Below are positions 49,533 through 60,000 of a stretch of 60,000 nucleotides of DNA, one piece after another. This DNA is from Phoronis australis. Its lineage: Eukaryota; Phoronida; Phoronidae. The stretch is taken from positions 186,229 to 246,228 of the forward strand of contig NMRA01000158.1 of NCBI GenBank assembly GCA_002633005.1. Direction: 5' to 3'. Every line of letters starts with the position of its first letter. Within the stretch, counting starts at the first letter, position 1. Position numbers and translations under genes: made by a program. Below the pieces are notes generated by a model. That model did no database searches, was not told the origin of the DNA, and saw only the letters and a program-made list of their open reading frames with translations.

Positions 49533-50027
49533 CAAGTAATGCACAGGGGTTCATCCTGGATATCAAAGCCCAAGTAATGCACATGGGTTCATCCAGGATA
49601 TCAATGTCCAAGTAATGCACAGGGGTTCATCCAGGATATCAATGGCCAAGTAATGCACAAGGGTTCATCCAGGATATCAATGGCCAAGTAATGCACAGGG
49701 GTTCATCCGGGATATCGTAGCCCAAGTAATGTACAGGGGTTTATCCAGGATATCAATGTCCAAGTAATGCACAGGGGTTCATCTAGGATATCAATGTCCA
49801 AGTAACGCACAGGGGTTCATCCTGGATATCAAAGCCCAAGTAATGCACAGGGGTTCATACAGGATATCAATGTCCAAGTAATGCACAGGGGTTCATCCAG
49901 GATATCAATGTCCCAAGTACTGCGCAGGAGTTCATCCTGGATATCTCAGCCCAAGTAACGCAGAGGGGTTCATCCTTGATATCAAATCCCAAGTAATGCA
50001 CAGGGGTTCATCCAGGATATCAGAGCC
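49533..50027 (+). repeat. 38-bp minisatellite, 13 units
   Basis: Thirteen head-to-tail units of CAAGTAATGCACAGGGGTTC then ATCCAGGATATCAATGTC. Most differ by one to four bases; the tenth has one extra C. GGATATCA-type text gives each unit an EcoRV-like GATATC. There is no sustained coding frame across units, since 38 is not a multiple of three. Confidence 0.95.
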
Positions 50028-53000
50028 GGCATCTGCAATGAGTTTCCCAATTTCTCAATATATCTGTGACCAACATCATGTGACAGCATTTTTATGACCC
50101 CAATCAAACTGGTTATATATAGTGGAGACGTGGGTCTGCAATAATTCTCTTCTATCTTATATCATATCTTCACCATTTTTGTTCTGTAAAGGCCAATGAG
50201 CTCCCTGAAGTGTTAGCTAGTTAGAGAGACTAGTTAGAGAGACACCCATGGCTACTGACTTAGTTTACCTGGGTGCCAAATGCTGAGCATGGCATTCTAT
50301 TTAGGGTTTTTGAATTTGAAGAAGGGTTCCCATTTGGACAGGAATGGACACTGTCCAGATGACAGCCTGGTAACACAGTTGCTAGAGTGGAAAACCAATG
50401 ACATTCCGCTTGACCATTAAAAAGGAAAAGAAGCTGTGTCCTGTCTTAGCTATGACATGATCTGTGGGGTTTGTTCCAAATATTGGTAAATATCACCCTC
50501 TATGTAAATAGTTTCATATTGATAGCAGACTTGTTTTCTTGCCTGCATGATGACTTGATTGAAGAAGCTTCTTTGAAATGCAAAGACCAGCGTGATGTAG
50601 ACTGAAAACATGTGGAGGGGTCTGATGTTGAAAGGTTAACCAAGGCAGTTTTGAAACTCGTTAGGGACTTCGAATTTGTGAAGGTAAACAGAAGCTGCAG
50701 TTCGCTTAGTTTGCTTCCAAAAAACTGACTTCATAAAATTGATCTCATAATATTTCTTGCAATGATAGGATTCAATTTCTGTTACTAACAAAAACATAGA
50801 AACCACCAGCCACTCAGGAATGCACTTCATAGTTGCATGATTAGGATTGATGAACCTTAAAATTGTGAATTCGAAAGTAGCACATTTACACAATAGAACC
50901 CCATCAAGGTAAGGAATATTGCGAGATTGATTTTATGACAGTAAAAGATCTAGTTTTATTTTCGTTTTTATGTAGCTGAACAGGGTGAAATGCAGCTGAT
51001 ATCTTTTTACAATGTAATTGTGTTCCAAAAGACAAGCGTCTTTTTGCATTCCATATAGCCAGCTTATGCAGTCCAGATAGCGCCAGTATGATTTGGTTGG
51101 TATGAATGATATATCGGAGCTGGTAATGTCTTTCATCGGCTGGAATAGACATCATATGCGCCCACATAGATATACAGATTATGACTGCCTAAACACAATT
51201 ACATTTTTGAAGCTGTCCTAACTGAGAGCTAGTGATCTGATCTCATGGTGTTCAATTAGTCTGCCCAGACCACTGTTGTGTTAGTATTTCAATAAAGATT
51301 GAATATTACTGTAAACAGGCGTGCTAGTGAGACATGAGTCCTTCACATAAGTACTCCTGACACCGAATGCTACGGCACGAATTGATGCCTGCTTCTATTT
51401 TCATGGCATTCAGAAACTTCAGTGTTGGCGCAATTTCCAACAGTAAGCTATTTTTCTCAACACATTTTGTTGATACAGAAAGGTTGGCACCTTTTCGGTT
51501 TCGTATCTTCTTTCTGATGTTAGCGTAGATGCCAACATTCCAAATTTTAAAATCGGGACACCTTCGTGGTGATGACGTTGAATTTCGTACACCAACTAGT
51601 TTCTTTAGTCTTGACATGAACAGCTTATCAACAAGGGGTATGGGGTGGAGAACCATGGGTTTTTAACATGATACGATGCGTTGTTTTCGTATCTATAGAA
51701 AAGATCGGAATTTTAATACCCGTCTCCTTAAGTTAACATGTAAGCGAATTTAGAAAAACTCTGTTCCGTCCGCTGTATCTGATCCGAGAGTAATGTTTGT
51801 GGATGTGATGAATTTTCATTCCTCTGTTTGCTCAATAGTCCTTTTGCGAGTTTATAACAATAACGCGAGATTACGTGAGACTTAACTGTGACGTCACGGG
51901 AAGTGGGGCAAAAGCTGGTCGTTTGGCTCATTTGCCCAATACGTTAGCAGAGTGTGTTCTGTTATTTTCTTCCACTTTTTGGCCGTTAAGTTCGAAAAAT
52001 TGGAAACAAGCATTGCTGTTATGGCAAATGAAATTCAGATTCGCACTACAATACGTTCTATAGCGTTTTGTACTAATTTCGTTTCGTGTATTTTAAATGG
52101 GTGATAGACGAAATCCGCTCACTGATTAAGTTTTCACCACGACAAAAATACATTCTACATCTAAAATTGTCACCTAAAAAGACGCTTACTTTCTCCAGTA
52201 GTCCTTTCTGCTTCTAAACATGTCTTCGATGAAGCATAGCTACGGGAATTCAGGTGACTTTGGCGAAGAATTCCAACTCCACATTAAGGTTACTGTTAAC
52301 TTCAACCGCGCGTGCGATAACCACAAAGTAGTTCAACTGGTCAGGTGAGTATGAGGCAAAGGCTAGCGCGAGACTGAGTGAAGCGCGAGACCTGGTGCGT
52401 GACACTTGCAAAATAACATGAGAACATATCAAGTGAATTTGTAAGATTTGTTTTCCTTGGACTTATTGTTCGTGAATTCACCTAACTTCCTCAAAATGGC
52501 GCACTGTGATAGAAACTTGAGCGAACCGCGAGGTTTTCATGGATAGGTTCAAGTTATTTGTAGACTAAATTGTATCCAGAGTCAGGGTATGTGTTAATTA
52601 ATTATAACTCCATGTGCGCATATGCATGTTTCATTTGATTTTATTTGCTGTATTTTGAAGTGAGTAAGTTCTTATGGGGATAAACTATCGCTCCTGTATG
52701 CTTGCGGCATTCGGCCTAGACCGCCGGGTTGAGTTCCAATTTCAGTCCGTTCACAGCTTTGCACAACATAACAAGTTCACATTTTCTTCATCCATTCTCA
52801 GTTATTCCACGATCCATCAACCATCTTTTAAGTTGTGTTATCATTTTAAGCGTAAAATTCACCATAAGAACTCCAGTAAAATTTAGCGTGTGTAGCAAAG
52901 ACTCGGGGCCAAACAAGACCAATATGGCTATTTTTGCCCCTTTTCCGGTGACGTCACATTGACTAACGAGAAACTCGCAAGTGAGCTATTATAGCAGTGT

Positions 53001-53080
53001 TGGTTGTGTTGAATATTCTTTGACTTCACAGAGTGTGTCACCACCAAACAAATTTCATCTGCACAGCTTTTTGGAGCTTC
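50028..53080. other. Unassigned
   Basis: No gene, RNA or repeat recognised. Open frames are short and without family resemblance. Confidence 0.45.
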
Positions 53081-53089
53081 CAATTTTCC

Positions 53090-53443
53090 TTCTAGTTTTC
53101 CTCTCTATATTAAGCAAAGATGACCTTGTCATCTATAAATAATAGACCACGTAGGTTCTCTAACAAAAGTCATTTTCCCTAGCGACAACAGCCTCAATGA
53201 TTGTATCAATGAAAAAAATTAAATCATGGACAACCAGTACTGCCTCCCTGTTTCACGCCCATGTTGTCAATGAAATGGTTTTCTCCCTGATCGCAAAGAG
53301 ATGAGCTTAGCAGTTTTACCAGAACAGTAAGCTAGAGCTGCACCCTTTTGTTCCAGTGTTTTTATCAAAGTGTTCTTGTCTACTGTATCGTGAGCTTTTT
53401 TATAGTCTATGAAGGTAATACACTGTTTATCAGCTTCAATAAG
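53090..53443 (-). pseudogene. Decayed LINE reverse transcriptase
   Basis: On the minus strand, motif A reads CITFIDYKKAHDTVD (about 53443-53340), then GVKQGGS resembles the B region (about 53264-53242), and LLFIDDKVIFA resembles the catalytic motif C (about 53150-53113), with FIDD in place of the usual YADD. Stops and frame changes separate the three. The order and spacing support a degraded LINE copy. Confidence 0.7.
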
Positions 53444-53590
53444 CAGTTTGGCTTAGATGTTCATTCAGCAGTCCGAGACACCACAATGCTTAGTAATAGA
53501 GCTTGGGAATGTTTTGGCGTTAATAATATGGAGAGGATACTGTACATATGTGGGCGTCATCTTTGTCTGGCTGTCTATTAGCGTTGGCTG

Positions 53591-54091
53591 CTGTAGTGCC
53601 AAAATTCCTTGTAGGATCTTCATGAAAGTTGGCAAGACTAATAAAGAAAGTGATAACATATAACAACGACTTTTAGATGGATCCGACTACCGCTGTGACC
53701 CCTACTAGTAATTTTAATTTCACATTTGTCTCTCCTTTTGTATTTGCAAAGAGATTTGACATGTATCCGTGCTGCTCAGCGGCCATTTTTATTGTTTTAA
53801 AGTTTGCTTACTGAGAAAGCTATGACTAACGTTAATTTTCAAAGAGGTCTGGCTACTGTTGCACACCCTAGTGGCATTTTTGCATTTATGTTTGCAGGAT
53901 CTTTGTGAAATAGGCAAGTATATGTGGCAGCAGTTGACATCGACTGTCAGTCACGTCTGACTGTGACGTTACCCCCTAATGGCAATATTAGTTTTTTACA
54001 GAGTTCTTTACATATGTTCTTAAAAGTTGGTATTCTGATAAGGAGGCAACAATGTCTTCAAATCTGCTATGGGTTCAGCGTCATCTAGTGG
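53591..54091 (-). repeat. Older inverted relative of the CTCF-like array
   Basis: Read on the minus strand, units of about 85-110 bp carry cores like those at 5077-5914. Core matches to the CTCF consensus are CTAGTAGGGGTCAC (53695-53708, 12 of 14), CCACTAGGGTGTGC (53861-53874, 12 of 14), CCATTAGGGGGTAA (53969-53982, 11 of 14) and CCACTAGATGACGC (54078-54091, 13 of 14). Unit flanks also match, for example CCAACTTTCATGAAGATCCT against CCAAATTTTATGAAAATCCG. Confidence 0.55.
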
Positions 54092-54960
54092 CTGTTTTTA
54101 ATGTTTACTAGTATTAATTTGGTGGCAGATCCACTTCTCTGTCTGGCAAACAGCTTTGACCGTGTATTACAGTTAATCCGGCAGTTTTATGATAAACGCC
54201 CCAAGAAGAGTAACGTTTGCTGTACCTTTTTTGTGCATTTCAACATTTCGCATAGATCTTGTTTCAAGAATCTACTGTGAACAGCCCACAGCTGAAGAGC
54301 AACTGTTAATTATGTATTCTGGCTGTAACACCTCTTGTGTGTACTGGCTTACTGCACTCATTTTTCTTTTCCTTTGATTAATTTTGCCAACTGGCATGAC
54401 ATCTGGTGAATTCTAACCTTCCCGTTTCACATCCGTCTTAGACCTCGGTTCAAAGTGGTTTTGTCTAGATACATGTACAGGTACGGTGAAATAGGTAGGG
54501 AAAGGAGAAACATTGTCAGTCGATTTTTTGTTCTGAAGTCAGTCTGTCTTCACATGAGTCCTTTTTTAATTCTGCAGACCTGACTTTGTTTGGCAACTTG
54601 TTAAAAATCAATAAGTTTCCACAAAGTCACCACCGTTACATTTGCTAGGTTCGACGGTTCTTCAAATCTTGTATCTCGTTTTTTTCAGTTGTGAGTGTTG
54701 CCAACAATGCGTCATTTCCAGGGGCTAGGACTTTTGCAACCGTGGGTACGTGGCTCCCTTGTTCTGGCTAACTCAGTTCCCATTTGACTATCAGGGAATT
54801 TTGTCAGGTTGCATTTTGTGACATGTAGTGACTCACGTCTTTACTCCTAGTACTAATTTAGACTGCATTTTGCACATTGTTGTCACAATTGTGCAATGTT
54901 GTGTGAAGTTGTCGATCAGTTTAATCTGGTGATAAACTCCCAAGTTTTATGTAGAGTTGT

Positions 54961-55221
54961 AGGGGCCCATACCAAGAAACTGACTTAAGTTCATTTTTTA
55001 CTTAAGTCTACGATTTTTCTCAGCCTCCAAACTGTGAAACTCGCCTCCCGGAAGCTAGTCAAACTTAAGATAAAACTTAAGTCAAAAACTTCAAAAACTT
55101 AAACCTAACTTTAGATCACTTTCTTGGAGCGGATTTTAGACAAATTCAAGTTATATATCAAAATTGACTGAAATTTAAGATTTGTCATAGCAAAGTCAGT
55201 TTTCGTGGAACAGGCGCCTGG
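54961..55221. mobile_element. MITE of about 260 bp, imperfect inverted ends
   Basis: The left end AGGGGCCCATACCAAGAAAC and the reversed right end (GTCAGTTTTCGTGGAACAGG) are imperfect inverted repeats. ACTTAAGT-like motifs are repeated inside. A related fragment lies at 30355-30565. Confidence 0.5.
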
Positions 55222-58200
55222 TAGAGCCTCAATTTGGCCGAAAAGAACACCTGGTACAAGTGAGCACATGGACAAAAGTTGAACTTGACGCATATGCGGC
55301 AATTCTTACACTTGCTCCACATCAATTTACACTGCTTAATGTGTTCATTTGGACATTTTAAAAATTGCAGTGGCAATGGCTCTGGTTATAAGCAAAAACG
55401 AAAGCGAAGACCACTTCTTCATTCGACCTAAACTCTCTTTGGAACTGTCTCAGCCATGAAACTCGCCACAATGAAGAATTCCTAACCTCACAGTTGATGT
55501 AGCTGTGACATTCAACTGGCACTTGTCATTGCAGTTCATGAACACAATCTAGTAAATGGGATTTATTTGCATCACATTCTCACTTTTTTTCTCCGAAGAT
55601 AAGTTTGTCTTCAACTTCAAAACACTACATTTGTGACTTGTGCATGCTCCAGTCTATGATCTTTGTGTGGCAAAATGACATAAACTGAGATCAAGTGACA
55701 ACTTTGCCAAAAAAATTCCATAGCTGTTTGGTCATTTAAATACTCAAAAGTTGCACCAAAGTGGAAGAAATTTTGGCATTGTCTGAACTCAATGTAACCT
55801 TATGAAAGGGGAGCAGTTTATTGAGGAATTAGCGATAAAAGAAATCGCGCAACAAGTGTTGAGCTTTTTTTATGACACTCAAGTGCTGGCTCCATCTGCT
55901 GAGTAATGGACTAAGTTCAGCAATGCTGGTATCCAGTTGTGTTGAACTCAACCAAGTGTACAGTTATGACAGGTTCACTATTCACCCAGAGTGATTGCGA
56001 GCTGGATTTGAGCACTTGATCTCTATCCTCATACGGTTTTGACTCCAGTTGTGGTGTTGTTGCGCTTGGCGCCCTGCTGGACACAGATTATAACATAGTT
56101 GACAGACTTAGTTAAACTTGCTGTCCTCATGTCATTAAGTTTAGTTCTGTGGGTCAAACCTTTTGCCTCCTAGCTATAATCACCCGTGGGTTTGTCCCAT
56201 AGGACATAACCTGTAAGGCTGACCAGATAGGCAAACTTTGCATCTAACATATTAGAAGACAGTCCAGGTTGGCTACATGTGTTTTGGATGAGGATCGGTA
56301 ACTTGTGTGCTTGTAGAATTTATCTGCTCAGTGCTCAGTCATTTGGTATCCCTTGACACATGATGCGGTGATATGTGGAAGATATTTAATTCTGCTGCCA
56401 ACCACACAGTTTCCAATTACCACCTGGAGGGCCATTCTCCAGAAATATCATCAAATTCAGCCAGTCATCTAGTGACACAATTCTGAGTGACATCTAGTCA
56501 TCAGACCTGTTGGAAAGAGGTGAAGCTTTCTTTCTCTGGAGGCAAAGTGTTTCTATTTGAACACTTCTGATTCGTCATACGTTTCCGATTTGCAGACAGA
56601 CTCCATATAATTTTGTCCCTCAGAAACCCTTGACGTAATAACAGTAAGATATTTATGAAAAATTGTTATGGTAAGTGGACATATGTCTAGTTCTGAGTTG
56701 CCCCCTGATAATTCCTTTCAATATGCCTGCTTCATGAAAAGGAATCGATAGGAAGGCTGTTTATGACGACATTGCCCAGTGCCTTCCAGACTAATGCACC
56801 TTCTGTGAAGAGTGACAGTTTGGCTCCTGTCAGTAGTGCAGGCTGTTGAGAAAGAGAGGGTCTTTGATATGTCTGTTTCTTGCCTTTATTCGATTGGTTG
56901 AATGGCAATTTTGTCTGGTTGTTCTTGGTTAATGATGTTAACATTTAGGTTAGGATCAATTTAGCAACACAGCAAAATCTAGTCATGAATGGATTTCGAA
57001 ACTTGAGATATCTTTAGGCATATAACATGCTGCATCTTTTATTACAGCTGTAGAATGAATCTTTGAGAAATTTTGAAATCAAGACTGCCTTGGTAAACAT
57101 ATGAATATGCAATCCCACAGTGTAAGTTAGAATGACTGTGCTGTCATGACTTATGGAACTTGTACCATATTTTGGAAATAGGCAATGCTGTTATTACAAA
57201 TTGTAATCAACGAGTCATTCACCTCAATGATACACGCTGTGGAAACTCATGAAAAGTTTGTGTCGTCCTTTTTCAAAGTTTTTATCAACTGCCAACTATA
57301 TTCTCAGGTTATGTTGACGCAAAGCGCTGTGTCCAATATTTCAAAAGTACATCAAAATCACCCCTGTCCCAATCTTCAGAATCATGAATAGTCAACATGG
57401 GCTTGAATTTTAGGGTCCCAAATTTTGGAGACTCCTCAAAGTGGAGAATATTTACCATATTAATCGGTGTTTTTGATGGTTGTCTGCCAGCTGTGGGGAG
57501 GTATCCCTTGGTTACGCATGGACTATCTCACACCATGTATGATCTCACTAAGCTGGCAAGGCATAAACCTCTCATCCATGGCCATGGATTGTAAATAAAA
57601 CGCTTATTTCTGATCTTACCATGTGTGGTGATGTAGGGAGGTAGACACCAGTAAACACAGGGATGTGTGGGGTGAACCAGGGCTTGCAAAGGGTTAGTGA
57701 ATGGAGTATTGGTCTGCATGCTTGTGCTCTAGGCTTGGCGTCATTGGTTACGTTAGTAGTGTTAAACCTCAAAGAGCTCTCCCAAACTGGTGTACGCAAA
57801 CCAAGTTCACATTAGTTGCAGCGACACCAGTGTAGCCGTTCTTTAGTGACGAAAGGCAATGTTGGAGGGGTCATTTTCACGGGTAATAATGCTACGATAA
57901 ACACAGTCCTCTTTCCCTGGGCATGCGTGTGTCCTTTGAAGAAATCAGTCTGGCTATGGCTGTAAAGTCACCCGCAAAGAATGCCAACAGTTTCAGGGAG
58001 CTCAAACTGCCATCAAAAGTGATGGTAGCCACCGTCCATATTAATGGTGTTCTTACTATTGCCAATATGACCGCAGTTTTAGTTTGGTGACCTGGTAAAA
58101 GTTCCAAGTCGACACGAAGTCGTCACTCGCTTATTGGACCTCACGTTCATAACAACAGAAGATAAAAAGGTGGATGCTTGACTAAAAACACCGTCCGGGC

Positions 58201-60000
58201 AATCTCAGGTGCACTGATGGACATTTGCATAGTGCGAGTTTTCCACTTCAGGTAGATCTAATTTGTTTCATTAGTGGCTCCTGCAAACGTGATGTCGTGT
58301 GTAGGAGCCAGTACCTTCACAGTCCCCTGTTTCCTTGCTTTGGTAACCGCTGGTCCCGTTTGGCAACCTGGGAATTGAGCCGCATTTGGAGCTTTGTGGA
58401 ACTTTGAAGAATTATCACGTTTGCCAGTTTGTAAATGGGATACAAGAAAAGTGGGCATAGGGAGACTGGAAATGAAAGCCAAGAGGGGTTTTGTTTTTGC
58501 TTTGGTAGGTAATGCTCCTTGAGGGATAGATTTGCATTTGTACATTGTATCTAGTTATATTGATAATACTCGGATGTTTTGGGTATCTAGTTATGCTTGC
58601 AGTTCTGCCTGGCAGATTTCTGTGATATCTTGGAGGAAAAAAATCTCACTGTTGATGCAGCGAAATTTTACCTCCAGAGTACCTCTGTGTCCACTGGGGC
58701 AGCAAACCTCTTGACATGTTTAAACATGTTGGTCATGTTTTAAACACCCAACTGATCAGAACATAAGCAATACTAACTCTCTCTGTTCTTGAATTCAAAA
58801 TATTTTAAAGCACTGCTAAATGTTTGACAGTCAAGTAAATTTCAGTTGTTTATGATGCTGTCCTGTTTTCTTCTTGAGTCATATTAAGTTATTATTTTGA
58901 ATGACTATTGTATATGTTAACATTCCTTCCATTCTTTGAACTGCATTGCCATTTTCATGTTTTGCACATGTCTGTCTGGTCTACGTTGAGCTTTGCCTAC
59001 AATTTCATATTGATAATGGGATATATCACGCGTGGTTCCATTTTAAAAAGTAAAATATCAGCTTAGCTTGCTCTCTCAGAGCTGAATGATATCCAGGACA
59101 AGCAGTTATGAATGCGATATTTCTATGTTGAATGTATTATTTATTAGTTGCTTTAAAGTGGCATTTCATTGGTGACAATGCTGTGTGTTGGAGATCCCCC
59201 TGAGGATCATTACAGCCTACGACTTCAATTGTTGCAGACCAGCGCTTTGATGGAAGCTTGCCTTGGGGAAACAACGATGTTTAAAAAATTACAAAAAATA
59301 TGGAGTTTGGTGTTGTATAGCTGTGGTCAAAGCTGTAACATGGTAATAGTAAATTGGAAAATGGGGAGTGCGATCAAAGCAGTAGTGATCACTGTAATAA
59401 CTATACATTTTGATTATTTACTGGTTGAGTTAGGGGTCGCCCTAAGCATCGTAACATGAGTTAGTGTCTTTCTTTGTCCAGCTGAAACTCTGTAGTTGAC
59501 AGTATCGACCTAAGGCATTCCTCTTTGGTCCAAGGCACAGGTGCTCTCTTGCAATGTGAAGGCAAAGATATTCAATTGGAAACATTAAATTTAGGATTGT
59601 GTGGAGACAATAAGACTTATTTTCAAATTTTAATGAGGGGGTGAGGGAAGGTTGTGTCACAATTCATGCTGATACAATTGTTAGATTCACAATGGCATTT
59701 TTTGAGTTTCACGGATTATCCAGGCTGATAGTTGTTGATTTCCATTCTGAGTTGTTCTGTTATTCCACTTATCTCTTATCATACCCCCTCGTTTCTAAAT
59801 GCTGGTTCAATCTCCTCTAATCGCAGGAAAAATATAATTTGTTCTTAAAAATGTTGAGGCGATCAATGCTTTGTTTTTTTTAAGTATCTAAATTTTGCTG
59901 ATATAAACTATTTACTATGAAATCGTGATACAAACCATCCAACTGCCAAAAACATAACCTTGGGAACGGACAGTACATGTATGACAAAAATGCAGAATAA
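55222..60000. other. Unassigned
   Basis: No coding exon, RNA gene or repeat that I can support. It may be intergenic or part of an intron of a gene outside the window. Confidence 0.45.

Noticed and set aside
49533-50027. A CRISPR array
   Set aside because: Units are contiguous 38-bp repeats with no distinct spacers, and the window is eukaryotic.

Overview
The window is eukaryotic, intron-bearing, AT-rich animal DNA. A metazoan source is clear from GT-AG exons that splice into a DUF4062-NACHT-WD40 protein of the NWD1 family, plus LINE and tRNA-SINE remnants and many short foldback transposons. A highly polymorphic marine invertebrate (hemichordate, amphioxus, echinoderm or similar) fits best; the sequence alone does not settle the species.

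Two complete protein-coding genes can be assembled. (1) On the minus strand, 9059-12397, five exons encode a 352-residue protein made almost entirely of ten ankyrin repeats. (2) On the plus strand, 18638-34763, eleven exons encode a 1560-residue NWD1-like STAND ATPase: a possibly myristoylated N-terminus, DUF4062, NACHT ATPase and about 14 WD40 repeats. The genes lie head to head, with 4-6 kb between their start codons. All joins keep frame. One ankyrin-gene intron uses a GC donor.

Layout. 1-1104: nothing recognised. 1105-1870: dispersed repeat, second copy at 35345-36060. 1871-5003 and 5891-8974: near-identical 3.1-kb direct repeats. 5005-5920: tandem array of about 145-bp units whose cores match the CTCF consensus. 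9059-12397: ankyrin gene. 11522-13518 and 13520-15497: near-identical 2-kb direct repeats carrying the ankyrin promoter and first exon twice. 17606-17930: LINE 3' remnant. 18638-34763: NWD1-like gene, whose 7-kb first intron may be mostly one transposon-like insertion (19113-25616). 34764-60000: no gene recognised; it holds minisatellites, a GTACGTAC-rich array, a decayed reverse transcriptase, SINEs, MITEs and an older inverted relative of the CTCF-like array.

Both direct repeats stop exactly at a single N (5004 and 13519). That pattern, with roughly 3-4% divergence, suggests two unmerged alleles joined during assembly rather than true tandem duplications. The most notable biology is the CTCF-motif-bearing tandem repeat, the predicted acylated NWD1-like protein, the 70-bp foldback element family (one copy only 24 bp from a splice acceptor), and the candidate large element in intron 1.
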